Part shown: positions 1-7,748 of the stretch, one piece after another
How positions within the stretch are numbered: position 1 is the first letter of the stretch
Layout: each line of letters opens with the position of its first letter
Source: Salinilacustrithrix sp034522155
GTDB lineage: Bacteria > Actinomycetota > Acidimicrobiia > Acidimicrobiales > Salinilacustritrichaceae
DNA length: 64,000 nt
Reading direction: 5' to 3'
NCBI GenBank assembly: GCA_034522155.1
Contig: JAXHLP010000006.1
Span: 1-64,000, forward strand
The notes under the pieces: generated by a model
The model's database searches: none
The model's input: the letters and a program-made list of their open reading frames with translations, nothing else
What the model was told of the DNA's origin: nothing
Position numbers and translations under genes: made by a program

Positions 1-17
1 GGTGGGGGCCCGGGTTG

Positions 18-178
18 TCAGGGGACCACAGCCAGCTGGTCGTGGCGGTCGAGCATGTCGGCGAGCCAGCGCTGCGAGTTGGACTGATTCGGATGGCGCG
101 GGGAGACGTAAGGGTCGCAGATGTCGAGCTCGTTGTCACCGGCCCCGGCTCTCGGACCGGGTCTGTCTTCGGGGGATG
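18..178 (-). other. Possible C-terminal gene remnant without a start
   Basis: An open minus-strand frame runs from an upstream stop at about 181 to a TGA at 20-18. Its last residues (CDPYVSPRHPNQSNSQRW and onward, ending LAVVP) have a protein-like composition. No ATG, GTG or TTG precedes this part in frame, so it cannot be a complete gene. It may be a remnant or the frameshifted end of a gene. I recognise no family. Nothing else coding is supported in positions 1-372, which otherwise look non-coding up to the tRNA. The whole call could be chance openness of GC-rich DNA. Confidence 0.2.
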
Positions 179-372
179 CTCATCCGATTCACAGGTGGAC
201 TGTCCCGGCGCCGCACTCCAGACCGTGTAGCGACCGTGCGCTCACGACTCAGCTGGGCGCTCATAGGCCGCCGTAGTCCACCGAGTCGATGGTAGGAATC
301 GGTGGTGACAGGAACGTGGAGACCCTGGTGACGGCGCAAATCGACAGCATCGCATCCTAATGACCGGGTAGA

Positions 373-445
373 GCCCGAGAGGGGACTCGAACCCCTGACC
401 TGCTGTTTACAAGACAGCTGCTCTGGCCAACTGAGCTACTCGGGC
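373..445 (-). tRNA. tRNA-Thr (anticodon TGT)
   Basis: The reverse complement folds as a 73-base cloverleaf. The acceptor arm GCCCGAG pairs with CTCGGGC. The D arm is GCTC/GAGC. The anticodon stem GCTGT/ACAGC encloses loop CTTGTAA, giving anticodon TGT. The T arm AGGGG/CCCCT encloses TTCGAGT. The 3' CCA is not encoded. It decodes ACA and relatives as threonine. It stands alone next to a gene-poor edge. Confidence 0.95.
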
Positions 446-474
446 GACGTTGAGGCTCCGCAGGTGCAACCGAC

Positions 475-487
475 GGGCCGTCGGCCC
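475..487. terminator. Short GC hairpin downstream of the 526-2850 operon
   Basis: GGGCC-GTC-GGCCC forms a 5-bp perfect stem between the stop of the SnoaL-like gene and the tRNA. There is no U-tract, so it is only a weak candidate for a transcription end or RNA 3' stabiliser. Confidence 0.3.
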
Positions 488-525
488 GAACGCTACCGGG
501 GACGGTCCGGTGGTCGGGGCCCCGT

Positions 526-1029
526 TCAGGGGTTCTCCAGCCTCGGCGGCGTCGGGTCGCGATTCGGGTCGGACCGGGGAAGCTGCATGCCCTCGCCCGG
601 TGTCCAGCCCGAGGCGGCGATCACCTCGCCGACCTCGGTGATGTTCATGAGGTCGAGCTCGTAGTCGAACAGCCCGTCGCCGGCGTAGTGGAGGATCGAG
701 ATCGCCGGGGCCTGGTGGGGCGAGCCGTCGTCCCGGGTGCCCGGGACGCGGTTCCACCAGAACGACACGACGCGGTCTCCGTCGACCATGGTCCACTGCT
801 CGGGGAACTCCCAGCCGTCGAGCCCGACGATCGACCAGTCGAAGAACTCTGCCATCTCGTCGCGGCCCTCGATCCGTCCCCACGCCGGGTCGATGAACAC
901 GGCGTCGGGCGTGAACCAGTCGGCGATCGAGGACCATGGCGCTTCGCCGCGCTCGCACCGCGTGCGCTGGGCAACGTAGCCGCGGTATGCGTCGAGGGCT
1001 TCACGCTCCCGTTCGGTGTGGGCGGCCAT
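526..1029 (-). CDS. SnoaL-like / NTF2-fold protein
   Basis: Encodes 167 residues from an ATG whose A overlaps the TGA of the upstream dioxygenase gene (TGATG), so the two are translationally coupled. Length and pattern (an aromatic-rich N-terminal helix, WFTPDAVFIDPAWGRIEG, and a late beta strand HYAGDGLFDYELDLMNI) fit the SnoaL-like NTF2 superfamily. These cone-shaped small domains act as isomerases, cyclases, hydratases or steroid-binding proteins. Cytoplasmic, with no signal peptide. It is the last gene of a hydrolase-dioxygenase-SnoaL operon, so a role in handling the dioxygenase product is likely. The exact reaction is unknown. Confidence 0.75.
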   Translation of the reverse strand: MAAHTEREREALDAYRGYVAQRTRCERGEAPWSSIADWFTPDAVFIDPAWGRIEGRDEMAEFFDWSIVGLDGWEFPEQWTMVDGDRVVSFWWNRVPGTRDDGSPHQAPAISILHYAGDGLFDYELDLMNITEVGEVIAASGWTPGEGMQLPRSDPNRDPTPPRLENP

Positions 1030-1961
1030 CAGGCGTCCTCGAAGCGGCCGAGGCCGTAGTCGCCCTCGATCGTGGTGCGGTGCATGCACCGGGCGTGCTC
1101 GGGCGGCGCGCCCGAGACCGAGTGGAGGATCCGCCAGTTGTCCCAGATCACCATGTCGCTCGGGCGCCACTGATGGAAGTAGCAGAGGTCCTTCGCCGTC
1201 TCGACGATCTCGTCGCAGACCTCGTGGAGCAGCGCGTCGGCGTCGGCCTGGTCGAGCCCGAGGATTCCCTTGGCCATCCAGGGGGACACGTGGAGGACCT
1301 TCTCGCCCGACTCCCGGGTCCACACGGCCGGGTGCAGGGCGAGGGACCGGTCCGCGTACTCCGTCATCACGTTGGCGGCACCGGGGCTCGGAGTGACCTC
1401 CACGAACTCCTCTGGCCGGCCGTAGGTGAGGTTGTCGAGCACGACGTCCATCGCGTACTTGATCGTCTTGCCCTCGATCCGGTCGCGGATCTGGGGATCG
1501 ACGGCCTCGTAGAGGGCGATGCCGTCGACGAAGCCGGTGCGGCCGCCCTCGGGCGGGATCTCGACGGCACGGAGCACGCCGGCCCGGTTGAGCTGGTCGT
1601 TGTAGCAGTGGTCGAAGTGCCACGGCAGCCACTGGGACAGCACCTGCCCGTTCACCCGGACCGCGCCGCCCTCGTTGGGCTCGTGGCGGATCTCGATCAC
1701 GCCGAGGTGGCCGCCGGCCCGGGGCGTGGCCTTGCTCGGATGGTCCTTGAGCGGACCGAACACGTTGCTCAGCGCGACCTGCATGTCGGGGTTCTGCTCG
1801 ATGTCCTCGAAGACCAGCAGCCCGCGCGCCTCGAACAGCTCGTTGAGCTCGGCCCGGGTCGTCTCGTCGTCGAGGCTCCCGCGGGTGACACCGCGGACGC
1901 GGCTCCCGAACGGCACGGCGGGATCGACCGGTCGCACGTCGAGGGTGGTGTCGGTGGTCAT
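1029..1961 (-). CDS. TauD/TfdA-family Fe(II)/2-oxoglutarate dioxygenase
   Basis: Encodes 310 residues, the usual length for TauD/TfdA enzymes, which couple 2-oxoglutarate decarboxylation to substrate hydroxylation. The iron triad is visible: H115-x-D117 in WHFDHCY and the distal H280 in WRILHSVSG. R295 is the likely 2-oxoglutarate carboxylate ligand. The start is ATG 1961, preceded by AGGAG eight bases upstream. The gene lies 16 bp after the alpha/beta-hydrolase stop and overlaps the SnoaL-like gene by one base. The substrate is unknown. The operon context suggests hydroxylation of a hydrophobic catabolic intermediate. Confidence 0.88.
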   Translation of the reverse strand: MTTDTTLDVRPVDPAVPFGSRVRGVTRGSLDDETTRAELNELFEARGLLVFEDIEQNPDMQVALSNVFGPLKDHPSKATPRAGGHLGVIEIRHEPNEGGAVRVNGQVLSQWLPWHFDHCYNDQLNRAGVLRAVEIPPEGGRTGFVDGIALYEAVDPQIRDRIEGKTIKYAMDVVLDNLTYGRPEEFVEVTPSPGAANVMTEYADRSLALHPAVWTRESGEKVLHVSPWMAKGILGLDQADADALLHEVCDEIVETAKDLCYFHQWRPSDMVIWDNWRILHSVSGAPPEHARCMHRTTIEGDYGLGRFEDA

Positions 1962-1977
1962 GGTGCGCTCCTGTCGG

Positions 1978-2850
1978 TCATCGGCCGGGGATCGTCTGGT
2001 CGGCCCACTCCGTGAGCTGGGGCACGAGGAGCGGCCACCGAACGAACAGTGAGGTCTCCTCGCCCGCGTCGAGCGCGGCGACGCGCTCGTTCCACTCCCC
2101 GTCACCCCACGGTGGCTCGACCAACTCGGCGCCGGGCAGCCCGCGGCCCATGGCCTCGGAGGTGGCGCGGGTGTGGGACATGTCGGACTCGCCGCTGCGG
2201 AACACGAGGATCGGCACATCGAGCCGGGCGACATCGGCGTCGTCGAGGCCGGGGACGAGCGTGTCGTCGCACGGACAGTAGGCCAGCATCCAGCGGTCCA
2301 TCACGCTGAGGAACTCGTCGCGGTCGGTGGCGAGGAAGCGTTCGCGGTTGCCGGGGCTCTTCTCGAGCACCTCCTGCCACTGATCGAGGCCGACCACGGC
2401 CTCCATCCCGCCGTGCCAGGCCGCGTCGGCCGAGGGCATGCAGTAGTAGGTCGCGAGCTGCAGCAGTCCGGGTACGCCGCCGCTGATCCACCACATGGCC
2501 AGCCCGGCGGTGACGTCGGGGTTGCGGGCGGCCGCGAGCAGCGAAACCCGAGATCCCCCCGATCCGCCGGCGATCACGGTGGGACCGAGGTCGAGGTGGC
2601 GGAGCAGCGCGCCGAGTGCATCGGCCTGGACCTCCGACTCGGAGTCTCCGCAGAACGCGACCGAGGAGGCCCCACAATTGGGTCGGTCCCAGGTGACCAC
2701 CTGCCGGCCCGTGTCGGCCAGCGCCTTCGCCATCTCGGGGAGTCCGCCCACCTCCTTGGTGAAGCGACCACCCGGGGTCAGCACCCATGGTTGGCCTTCG
2801 CCCACCACGTCGTAGGCGATCTCGAAACCATCCAGTTCTGCCAATGGCAT
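1978..2850 (-). CDS. Alpha/beta hydrolase, paralogue of the 54815-55681 gene
   Basis: Encodes 290 residues from ATG 2850, chosen because GAGGGGG lies seven bases upstream. An in-frame start at 2877 has no comparable site. The nucleophile elbow is GGSGGS (Ser97), and WVLTPGG near residue 25 forms the oxyanion region. It is about half identical by eye to the hydrolase at 54815, sharing WDRPNCG, YCPCD, LVFRSG and EPPWGD. At the C-terminal position where that paralogue has EWHDR, this one has EWNER, so the catalytic His may be lost or supplied elsewhere. First gene of the operon with the TauD-like and SnoaL-like genes. The likely role is ester or C-C bond hydrolysis. Confidence 0.82.
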   Translation of the reverse strand: MPLAELDGFEIAYDVVGEGQPWVLTPGGRFTKEVGGLPEMAKALADTGRQVVTWDRPNCGASSVAFCGDSESEVQADALGALLRHLDLGPTVIAGGSGGSRVSLLAAARNPDVTAGLAMWWISGGVPGLLQLATYYCMPSADAAWHGGMEAVVGLDQWQEVLEKSPGNRERFLATDRDEFLSVMDRWMLAYCPCDDTLVPGLDDADVARLDVPILVFRSGESDMSHTRATSEAMGRGLPGAELVEPPWGDGEWNERVAALDAGEETSLFVRWPLLVPQLTEWADQTIPGR

Positions 2851-2905
2851 GCCATGTCCCCCTCGGCTCGGGCCCATGGTCTACCCCGCGTCGGGGTGCC
2901 GTGTC

Positions 2906-2919
2906 GACCGGACTGTTAG
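2906..2919. promoter_or_regulatory. Recurrent promoter motif GACCGGACTGTTAG, copy 1
   Basis: This 14-mer lies upstream of the hydrolase operon (start 2850). It is identical to 24647-24660, and most of it recurs inverted at 59332-59343. Presence in three separate promoter regions suggests a shared regulator site. The regulator is unknown. Confidence 0.4.
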
Positions 2920-2922
2920 TTT

Positions 2923-3033
2923 TCACCGGTCCCGCGGTGTGAACGTGATGGGGACGGCCTCGGGGGCGCGGTTGTAGCCGGAGTGGAACGGGATCGGCTC
3001 GGCGCCGTCCTGCCGGCAGGTGGCCGAGCCGGC
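2923..3033 (-). pseudogene. 36-residue tail fragment, P450-like C-terminus
   Basis: Immediately after the TetR stop (3034-3036) the same strand and frame stays open for 36 residues, ending GYNRAPEAVPITFTPRDR before a TGA. The ending AVPITFTPR resembles the final strand of bacterial P450s, such as MPVRFTP in the P450 at 16858-18096. No start codon or upstream P450 body exists. It could be a decayed P450 remnant or stop-codon read-through sequence. Chance resemblance is possible because the match is short. Confidence 0.25.
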
Positions 3034-3768
3034 TCAGCTGGGGAAGTGGAGGCGGTCGGCGAGACCATCGACCGGGCTCGTGTCGGCCTGGAGACCGCCG
3101 AGGCAGAAGCGGGCGAGGCCGGCCGGATCGGGGAGCTCGAGGCCGACGTCGTTGCCGAGCGTCCGGCTCCCCACGAAGGACGCGTTCAACGAGGTGACCA
3201 GGAACGCGGTCTGTTCCGTGGAGCACTCCGGAATGCGGCCGGCAGCGACGGCGTCGTCGATCAGCCCGACCACCAGGTTGGAGACCGGCGCCTGCGAGCG
3301 GGCCACGAGCTCGGGCTCGACCTGGCCGAGGCGCAGACGAAGGCGGGCCAGGCCCGATTCCAGCCCGGTGTGGGTGTGGTCGGCCATGGCGGCCGCCGCG
3401 ATGATGGCGCCCGCGAGGCGCTCGAGCGGGTCCTCGAGGCCGGTGATCGCGTCGGCGATCAGTCGGGCGTAGGTCCGCATCGCCTCCTCGAAGACCGCGA
3501 GGAGCAGGTCGTCCTTGCTCTCGAAGTACTGGTAGAGCGTCCGCAGCGACTGGCCGGCCTCGTCGGCGACGTCCTGCACGGTGAAGCCGTCGCCGCCGGA
3601 GCGCTTCAGCAGGGCCTCGGCGGCGGCGATGAGGCTGGCCCCACGGTCGATGGAGCGCTGGCGGGCGGTCTTCAGGGACCGCCCGACGACGCGCCGCTGC
3701 CAGTCGGCGGCCTCGTCGGCCGGCGCACCGTCGCCATCGCGCGTCGTGTCGTCCACCAGGTCGGCCAT
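3034..3768 (-). CDS. TetR-family transcriptional regulator
   Basis: Encodes 244 residues. The N-terminal DNA-binding domain spans roughly residues 40-90: ARQRSIDRGASLIAAAE, then the helix-turn-helix FTVQDVADEAGQSLRTLYQYF, diagnostic for TetR. The C-terminal ligand-binding half is helical, with an Ala-rich helix 6. It probably represses a nearby operon on binding of an acyl-CoA or steroid-like ligand. The neighbours on the same strand (hydrolase, dioxygenase, SnoaL) are the first candidates. The upstream region 3769-3916 contains CTGGTAGC (3814-3821) and its inverse GCTACCAG (3852-3859), which may be part of its own control. Confidence 0.88.
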   Translation of the reverse strand: MADLVDDTTRDGDGAPADEAADWQRRVVGRSLKTARQRSIDRGASLIAAAEALLKRSGGDGFTVQDVADEAGQSLRTLYQYFESKDDLLLAVFEEAMRTYARLIADAITGLEDPLERLAGAIIAAAAMADHTHTGLESGLARLRLRLGQVEPELVARSQAPVSNLVVGLIDDAVAAGRIPECSTEQTAFLVTSLNASFVGSRTLGNDVGLELPDPAGLARFCLGGLQADTSPVDGLADRLHFPS

Positions 3769-3916
3769 GGGGTTGTCGCACTCCTGTGCAGGGATCGGCG
3801 TCGAGCCTACCGACTGGTAGCCGGCGGCTCGCGTTTGGCGGTTGCACGCCCGCTACCAGCTGACGAAAGCGCGGTTTTCCGCCGGGCGTCGGGTCGGCGC
3901 GGCGCGGCCGGGTCGG

Positions 3917-4672
3917 TCAGTAGTGGTCGAGCAGGTCGACCATCGTGGCTGCCTGCTGGCCGAGCAGGACCTTGCCGACCACGGTCAGGTGGGCGTGCCA
4001 GTGCTCCTCGGCCGCGGCTTCGTCGCCCTCGGCGAGCAGCTCGACCAGCCGGCGCTGGGAGCGGATCCCCCGACGACGGGTGGCGAGGGAGTCCTCGCCG
4101 GGTACCTGGCTCACGGTCGTGACGGCCCGGGCCACGATCTCGTTGAGCATCTCGGCCACGATCGACATCGTCTGGTTGCCGGCGAGGGCCACGAGCTGCT
4201 CGTGGAACCGGGCGTTGACCGAGCTGAACTCGTCGGGGTCGTCGATGCAGCGCTCCTGCTCTTCGACGAGCGCCCGCAGCTGCGCCGCCGACGATGTCCG
4301 CGGCGTGGACGTGGCGATCGCCCGGACGGCGTGCAGCTCCAGGGACCGGCGGGCTTCGTGCACGTCGGCGAGGGGGACGTTGCGGGCCCGCAGGACCAGC
4401 GCCGCGGTGCGCGCGGTCATCCGCTCGTCGGGCTCGTGCACCACCACACCGCCACCGGCGCCGCGGACCACGGAGATGAGCCCCTCGGCCTCGAGGATCC
4501 GCAGCGCCTCGCGCAGCGATGGGCGGGATACGCCGAAGCGCTCGATCAGCTCGGGCTCCTGACCGAGCACATCACCTTCGGCCAGCTCGCCCCCCACGAT
4601 CAGGGCGCGGACTTCGTCGGCGATCAGCTCGGGCTTCTCCCGCCGCCGCCCGTCGCCGGACCGTGCGGTCAC
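3917..4672 (-). CDS. GntR-family regulator, FadR subfamily
   Basis: Encodes 251 residues if started at GTG 4672, the FadR-type length. An ATG at 4870 would add a proline/arginine-rich tail atypical of the family. The N-terminal winged helix reads ELIADEVRALIVGGEL, then LIERFGVSRPSLREALRILEAEGLI and VVRGAGGGVVV, the classic GntR signature. The C-terminal FCD ligand-binding domain includes FHEQLVALAGN and the late HWHAHL metal/ligand histidines. FadR-type proteins sense acyl-CoAs or carboxylic acids. It is divergent from the DUF2889/FadD19-like operon at 4934, its most likely target. Confidence 0.85.
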   Translation of the reverse strand: MTARSGDGRRREKPELIADEVRALIVGGELAEGDVLGQEPELIERFGVSRPSLREALRILEAEGLISVVRGAGGGVVVHEPDERMTARTAALVLRARNVPLADVHEARRSLELHAVRAIATSTPRTSSAAQLRALVEEQERCIDDPDEFSSVNARFHEQLVALAGNQTMSIVAEMLNEIVARAVTTVSQVPGEDSLATRRRGIRSQRRLVELLAEGDEAAAEEHWHAHLTVVGKVLLGQQAATMVDLLDHY

Positions 4673-4933
4673 GGCCCAACAGCAGTCGTCGCGTGCGGTC
4701 TGAACGTGTTCATCCGGCCGGAAACGTATCGGACGGCCCGCTCGTGCGGGTTCCGGTGGCCGGTTCGGTCGAGGGGTTCGCGACGGCGGGCGCGGTGTTC
4801 GAGGCGTCCCACGGCCATCCGCATCCGGGATGGTCCCACTCGCGCAACTCGCATTCTCCGAAATCGACATGTCATACTTCCGAACCGGTCCGCCACGAGC
4901 GGCATGCCGATCCGGGGAGCGACGAGGGGAGCC
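4673..4933. promoter_or_regulatory. Divergent promoter region between the GntR gene and the DUF2889 operon
   Basis: About 260 bp with no convincing gene separate the GntR gene from the short frame at 4934. The least GC-rich part, around 4862-4880 (GACATGTCATACTTC), is the likeliest promoter core. No clear GntR palindrome was identified. Confidence 0.45.
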
Positions 4934-4999
4934 ATGGGCCTTCGGTTGACCGAGCAGGAGCACCTCGACGCCCGACGCACGGGTGACGTGGTGCGATGA
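4934..4999 (+). CDS. Short upstream ORF (21 aa) coupled to the DUF2889 gene
   Basis: ATG 4934 has a good ribosome site (GAGGGGAG, a few bases upstream) and encodes MGLRLTEQEHLDARRTGDVV plus Arg. Its stop TGA (4997-4999) overlaps the next gene's ATG at 4996 as ATGA. The DUF2889 gene has no clear Shine-Dalgarno of its own, so this frame probably delivers ribosomes to it. It may be a leader peptide or the decayed N-terminus of a lost gene. No function is assigned. Confidence 0.4.
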   Translation: MGLRLTEQEHLDARRTGDVVR

Positions 5000-6009
5000 G
5001 CGGCGTTCCCGTCGATCCGGAGGCCGTCCGACGGCCCGGCCCGGGTCCGCACGACACGGTCGAACGCACACCGCCGGTGCCCGAGGGCGGCGCCCGGCGC
5101 ACGACGTCGACCGCGGTCACCCGACCCGACGGGCCGGACGGCCGCGTGGTGATCGAGCTCGGCGGACGCGACGTCGTCCGCGAGACCGACGGGACAACCC
5201 ACATCGTGGACGAGATCGCCGGCCGCGTGGGAGACGACGGGGCGGCGACCGCCGCATGGTCCGAGATCGACGGTGGCCGGACGGTGGCGCCCGACATCGT
5301 CGGCCTCCCGCTGGCGTGGGGCTGGGGTCGGGCGCTCGCCGATCTCCTGCCGGCCGAGCGGACCCTGCTCGCCAGCGTGCTCGAGGACCTCGGCGGGGCC
5401 TTCCTGGTGTCGGGGTACGCCCCGTTGCGGTCGGGGCTGATCACGACGCCCCCCGAGCTGGCTGCGGAGATGGCGGACGGCCAGGCCGACGTGTGCCTCG
5501 GCTGGGCCCGCGGCGGCGACCTGGTCACGATGCTCGCCACGACCGGACAGAATCCCGTGCCGCAGGGACCGGCCGCCAGCACCGACGTCCTCGCCGGATG
5601 GCACCCGATGCCCGAGCCCCCGCCCCACACCGTGCGACGTCTGCGCCGCCTCGACGTCGCACCCGACGACGACGGGCTCGCCGTGCAGTCGCACTTCCGC
5701 GACAGCTACGTCCCGCCTGACCCGGGCGAGCCCGAGATGGTCATGCACGAGTACCTGATCGACGCGCGCGTCGACAGCGAGCGCCGGCTGGCCGACATCA
5801 CCGTCGAGCCGCGGGTCCTGCCGTGGCGCAGCTGCCCGGGCGCGATCCACAGCGCGCAGCAGCTGGTCGGGGTCTCGATCGCCGACCTCGACGTCCGGGC
5901 CCGCACGGAGCTGCGGGGCCCGACCACCTGCACCCACCTCACCAGCACCATGCGCTCGATGGCCGACGTGGCCTGTCTGGCTGCAGCCGAACCCAGGGGG
6001 GAACCATGA
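4996..6009 (+). CDS. DUF2889-domain protein
   Basis: Encodes 337 residues. The C-terminal half carries the DUF2889 pattern: MHEYLIDARVD, then VEPRVLPWRSCPGA, HSAQQLVGVSIADL, and LRGPTTCTHLTSTMRSMADV with its conserved Cys and His. The biochemical function of the family is not known to me. Members often sit beside acyl-CoA and steroid catabolic genes. The N-terminal 50 residues are low-complexity Pro/Arg-rich. It overlaps the FadD19-like gene by ATGA at 6006, so the two are co-translated. That context suggests an accessory role with a CoA-ester. Confidence 0.8.
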   Translation: MSGVPVDPEAVRRPGPGPHDTVERTPPVPEGGARRTTSTAVTRPDGPDGRVVIELGGRDVVRETDGTTHIVDEIAGRVGDDGAATAAWSEIDGGRTVAPDIVGLPLAWGWGRALADLLPAERTLLASVLEDLGGAFLVSGYAPLRSGLITTPPELAAEMADGQADVCLGWARGGDLVTMLATTGQNPVPQGPAASTDVLAGWHPMPEPPPHTVRRLRRLDVAPDDDGLAVQSHFRDSYVPPDPGEPEMVMHEYLIDARVDSERRLADITVEPRVLPWRSCPGAIHSAQQLVGVSIADLDVRARTELRGPTTCTHLTSTMRSMADVACLAAAEPRGEP

Positions 6010-7634
6010 CCGAACTCGGACTCGTCGACGCGATCGACGCGGTGACGAAGGGCGCGCCGGCGCGGGACATGATCGTGTGGCGGGACGTCCGCCGCAGCTA
6101 CGCCGACGTCGCCGACCGGAGCAAGCGGCTGGCCTCCCACCTGCTGGCCCGCGGGCTGGGTGTGCAGCGCGAGCGTGCTGGGCTCGAGCGGTGGGAGTGC
6201 GGCCAGTCCCCGGTCGCCCTGGTGATGGGCAACCGACCCGAGTACCTCGAGTCGATGTACGCCTGCTACCGGGCGCGGGCGGTGCCGTTCAACGTGAACC
6301 ACCACTACCGGCCGGCCGAGGTGCGGGCGCTGTTCGAGATGGTCGGTCTCGAGGGTGTCGTGTACGAGCGACGGTTCGGCGAGCTCGTCGCCGAGGCCGC
6401 CGACGGTCCGGACGTCGTCCTGGTCGACATCGACGACGGGTCGGGGGCGCCGCGCCTCGACGGTGCGGTCGACTACGAAGAGGCCATCGGTGCCGCGGCC
6501 CCCGAGCCGGACGCGACCCCGTCGCCCGACGATCTGTGCATGGTCTGCACCGGCGGCACCACCGGCCGACCCAAGGCGGTGCTCTGGCGCCAGGCCGACA
6601 TCGGCTGTTCGGCCATGGCGCTCACCGACGGTGTCACGGCCGAGCAGCTCACCGAGGTCGCCGAGGCCGACTTCGGCGAGCGGTGGTTCGCGGCGCCGCC
6701 ACTGATGCACGCCGCCGCGCAGTGGACGGCCTTCTGCGGGTTCCACCTCGGCGCCACGATCGTCCTCCACGACGACTCGGCCCGCTTCGACGCGGGCGCG
6801 ATCCTCGGGGTGATCGAGAAGGAGCGGGCGACGATGATGTCCATCGTCGGCGACGCCTACGCCACGCCGATGGTCGAGGAGCTCCGACGCGGTCACCACG
6901 ACGTCTCCTCCCTGGTGCGTCTCGGGGTCGGGGGCGCGATCACCGGCGAGGCCAACAAGGCGGCGCTGCTCGAGCTGATCCCGGGGTTGACGATCATCGA
7001 CGGCTACGGCGCGTCGGAGACGGGGGGCATGGCCTACGGGCCGAGCACGGCCGGCGCGCCATCGAAGGGCTTCGAGCCCGGTCCGGGTGCGGTGGTCCTC
7101 TCCGAGGACCGCACCCGCGTGCTCGAACCCGGAGATGACGAGGTGGGTTGGACGGCGCGGCGCGGCCGGGTCCCGCTCGGCTACCTCGGCGATCCCGAGG
7201 CCACCGAGGTCACGTTCCCGGTCATCGACGGCGAGCGGTTCGCCGTCCCGGGTGATCGTGCGACCGTGCTCGACGACGGGTCGATCGCCCTGCTCGGCCG
7301 TGACTCGATGGTCGTCAACACCGGCGGCGAGAAGGTGTTCGTCGAGGAGGTCGAGGAGGCGCTGCGCGACCATCCCGACGTCGTCGACGCGCTCGTCGTG
7401 GGCCGGCCGAGCGAGCGGTTCGGCCAGGAGGTGGTCGGCCTCGTCCAGACGCACGCCGGCGCCACGGTGGATCCGGTCGAGCTCCGCGACCACTGCGCCG
7501 ACACGGTGGCGCGGTTCAAGGCCCCCCGGGCGATCGCGTTCGTCGAGACGATCGGGCGGCACCCGAGCGGCAAGCCCGACTACGGCTGGGCGCGCGAGGC
7601 GGCCACCGAAGCCGTCGACGCCACGTCGGCCTGA
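6006..7634 (+). CDS. Acyl-CoA synthetase, FadD19-like
   Basis: Encodes 542 residues, an ANL-superfamily ligase that adenylates a carboxylic acid and transfers it to CoA. The P-loop-like motif CTGGTTGRPKAVLWRQ is near residue 180. The A5 motif GYGASETGG and the A8/A10 region (GRDSMVVNTGGEKVFVEEVE, then HPSGKPDY with the catalytic Lys) are present. The WRQADI that follows the P-loop, and the length, resemble mycobacterial FadD19, which activates C24-branched steroid side chains. The start ATG overlaps the DUF2889 stop. Alternatively it is a general medium-chain acyl-CoA synthetase. Confidence 0.85.
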   Translation: MTELGLVDAIDAVTKGAPARDMIVWRDVRRSYADVADRSKRLASHLLARGLGVQRERAGLERWECGQSPVALVMGNRPEYLESMYACYRARAVPFNVNHHYRPAEVRALFEMVGLEGVVYERRFGELVAEAADGPDVVLVDIDDGSGAPRLDGAVDYEEAIGAAAPEPDATPSPDDLCMVCTGGTTGRPKAVLWRQADIGCSAMALTDGVTAEQLTEVAEADFGERWFAAPPLMHAAAQWTAFCGFHLGATIVLHDDSARFDAGAILGVIEKERATMMSIVGDAYATPMVEELRRGHHDVSSLVRLGVGGAITGEANKAALLELIPGLTIIDGYGASETGGMAYGPSTAGAPSKGFEPGPGAVVLSEDRTRVLEPGDDEVGWTARRGRVPLGYLGDPEATEVTFPVIDGERFAVPGDRATVLDDGSIALLGRDSMVVNTGGEKVFVEEVEEALRDHPDVVDALVVGRPSERFGQEVVGLVQTHAGATVDPVELRDHCADTVARFKAPRAIAFVETIGRHPSGKPDYGWAREAATEAVDATSA

Positions 7635-7678
7635 GGCCCTGAGTCGTGTGGCGGAACGGGGATGGCCGCCAAGGAGAT

Positions 7679-7746
7679 GTTGTGAGGCCCTGCCGAACAA
7701 CTCTCGAAGCGACGAGCTCCCGCAAGGGAGCGAGAAGCGACCTAGG
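7679..7746 (+). repeat. Intergenic repeat element A, copy 1
   Basis: GTTGTGAGGC followed by TGCCGAACAACTCTCGAAGC matches copies at 12731-12780 (inverted) and 14029-14071. This copy also carries a perfect hairpin GCTCCC-GCAA-GGGAGC at 7716-7731. It lies between convergent genes, so it may act as a bidirectional terminator. Confidence 0.6.
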
Positions 7747-7748
7747 GC

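Noticed and set aside
373..445. tRNA-Thr as the attachment site of an integrated island
   Set aside because: No integrase gene and no repeated tRNA 3' end were seen in the window, so there is no support for integration at this locus.
526..1632. An apparent 368-residue protein fusing to the SnoaL-like domain
   Set aside because: The upstream half overlaps the TauD-like gene in another frame and is Arg/Pro-rich. The TGATG overlap at 1029 defines two separate genes.
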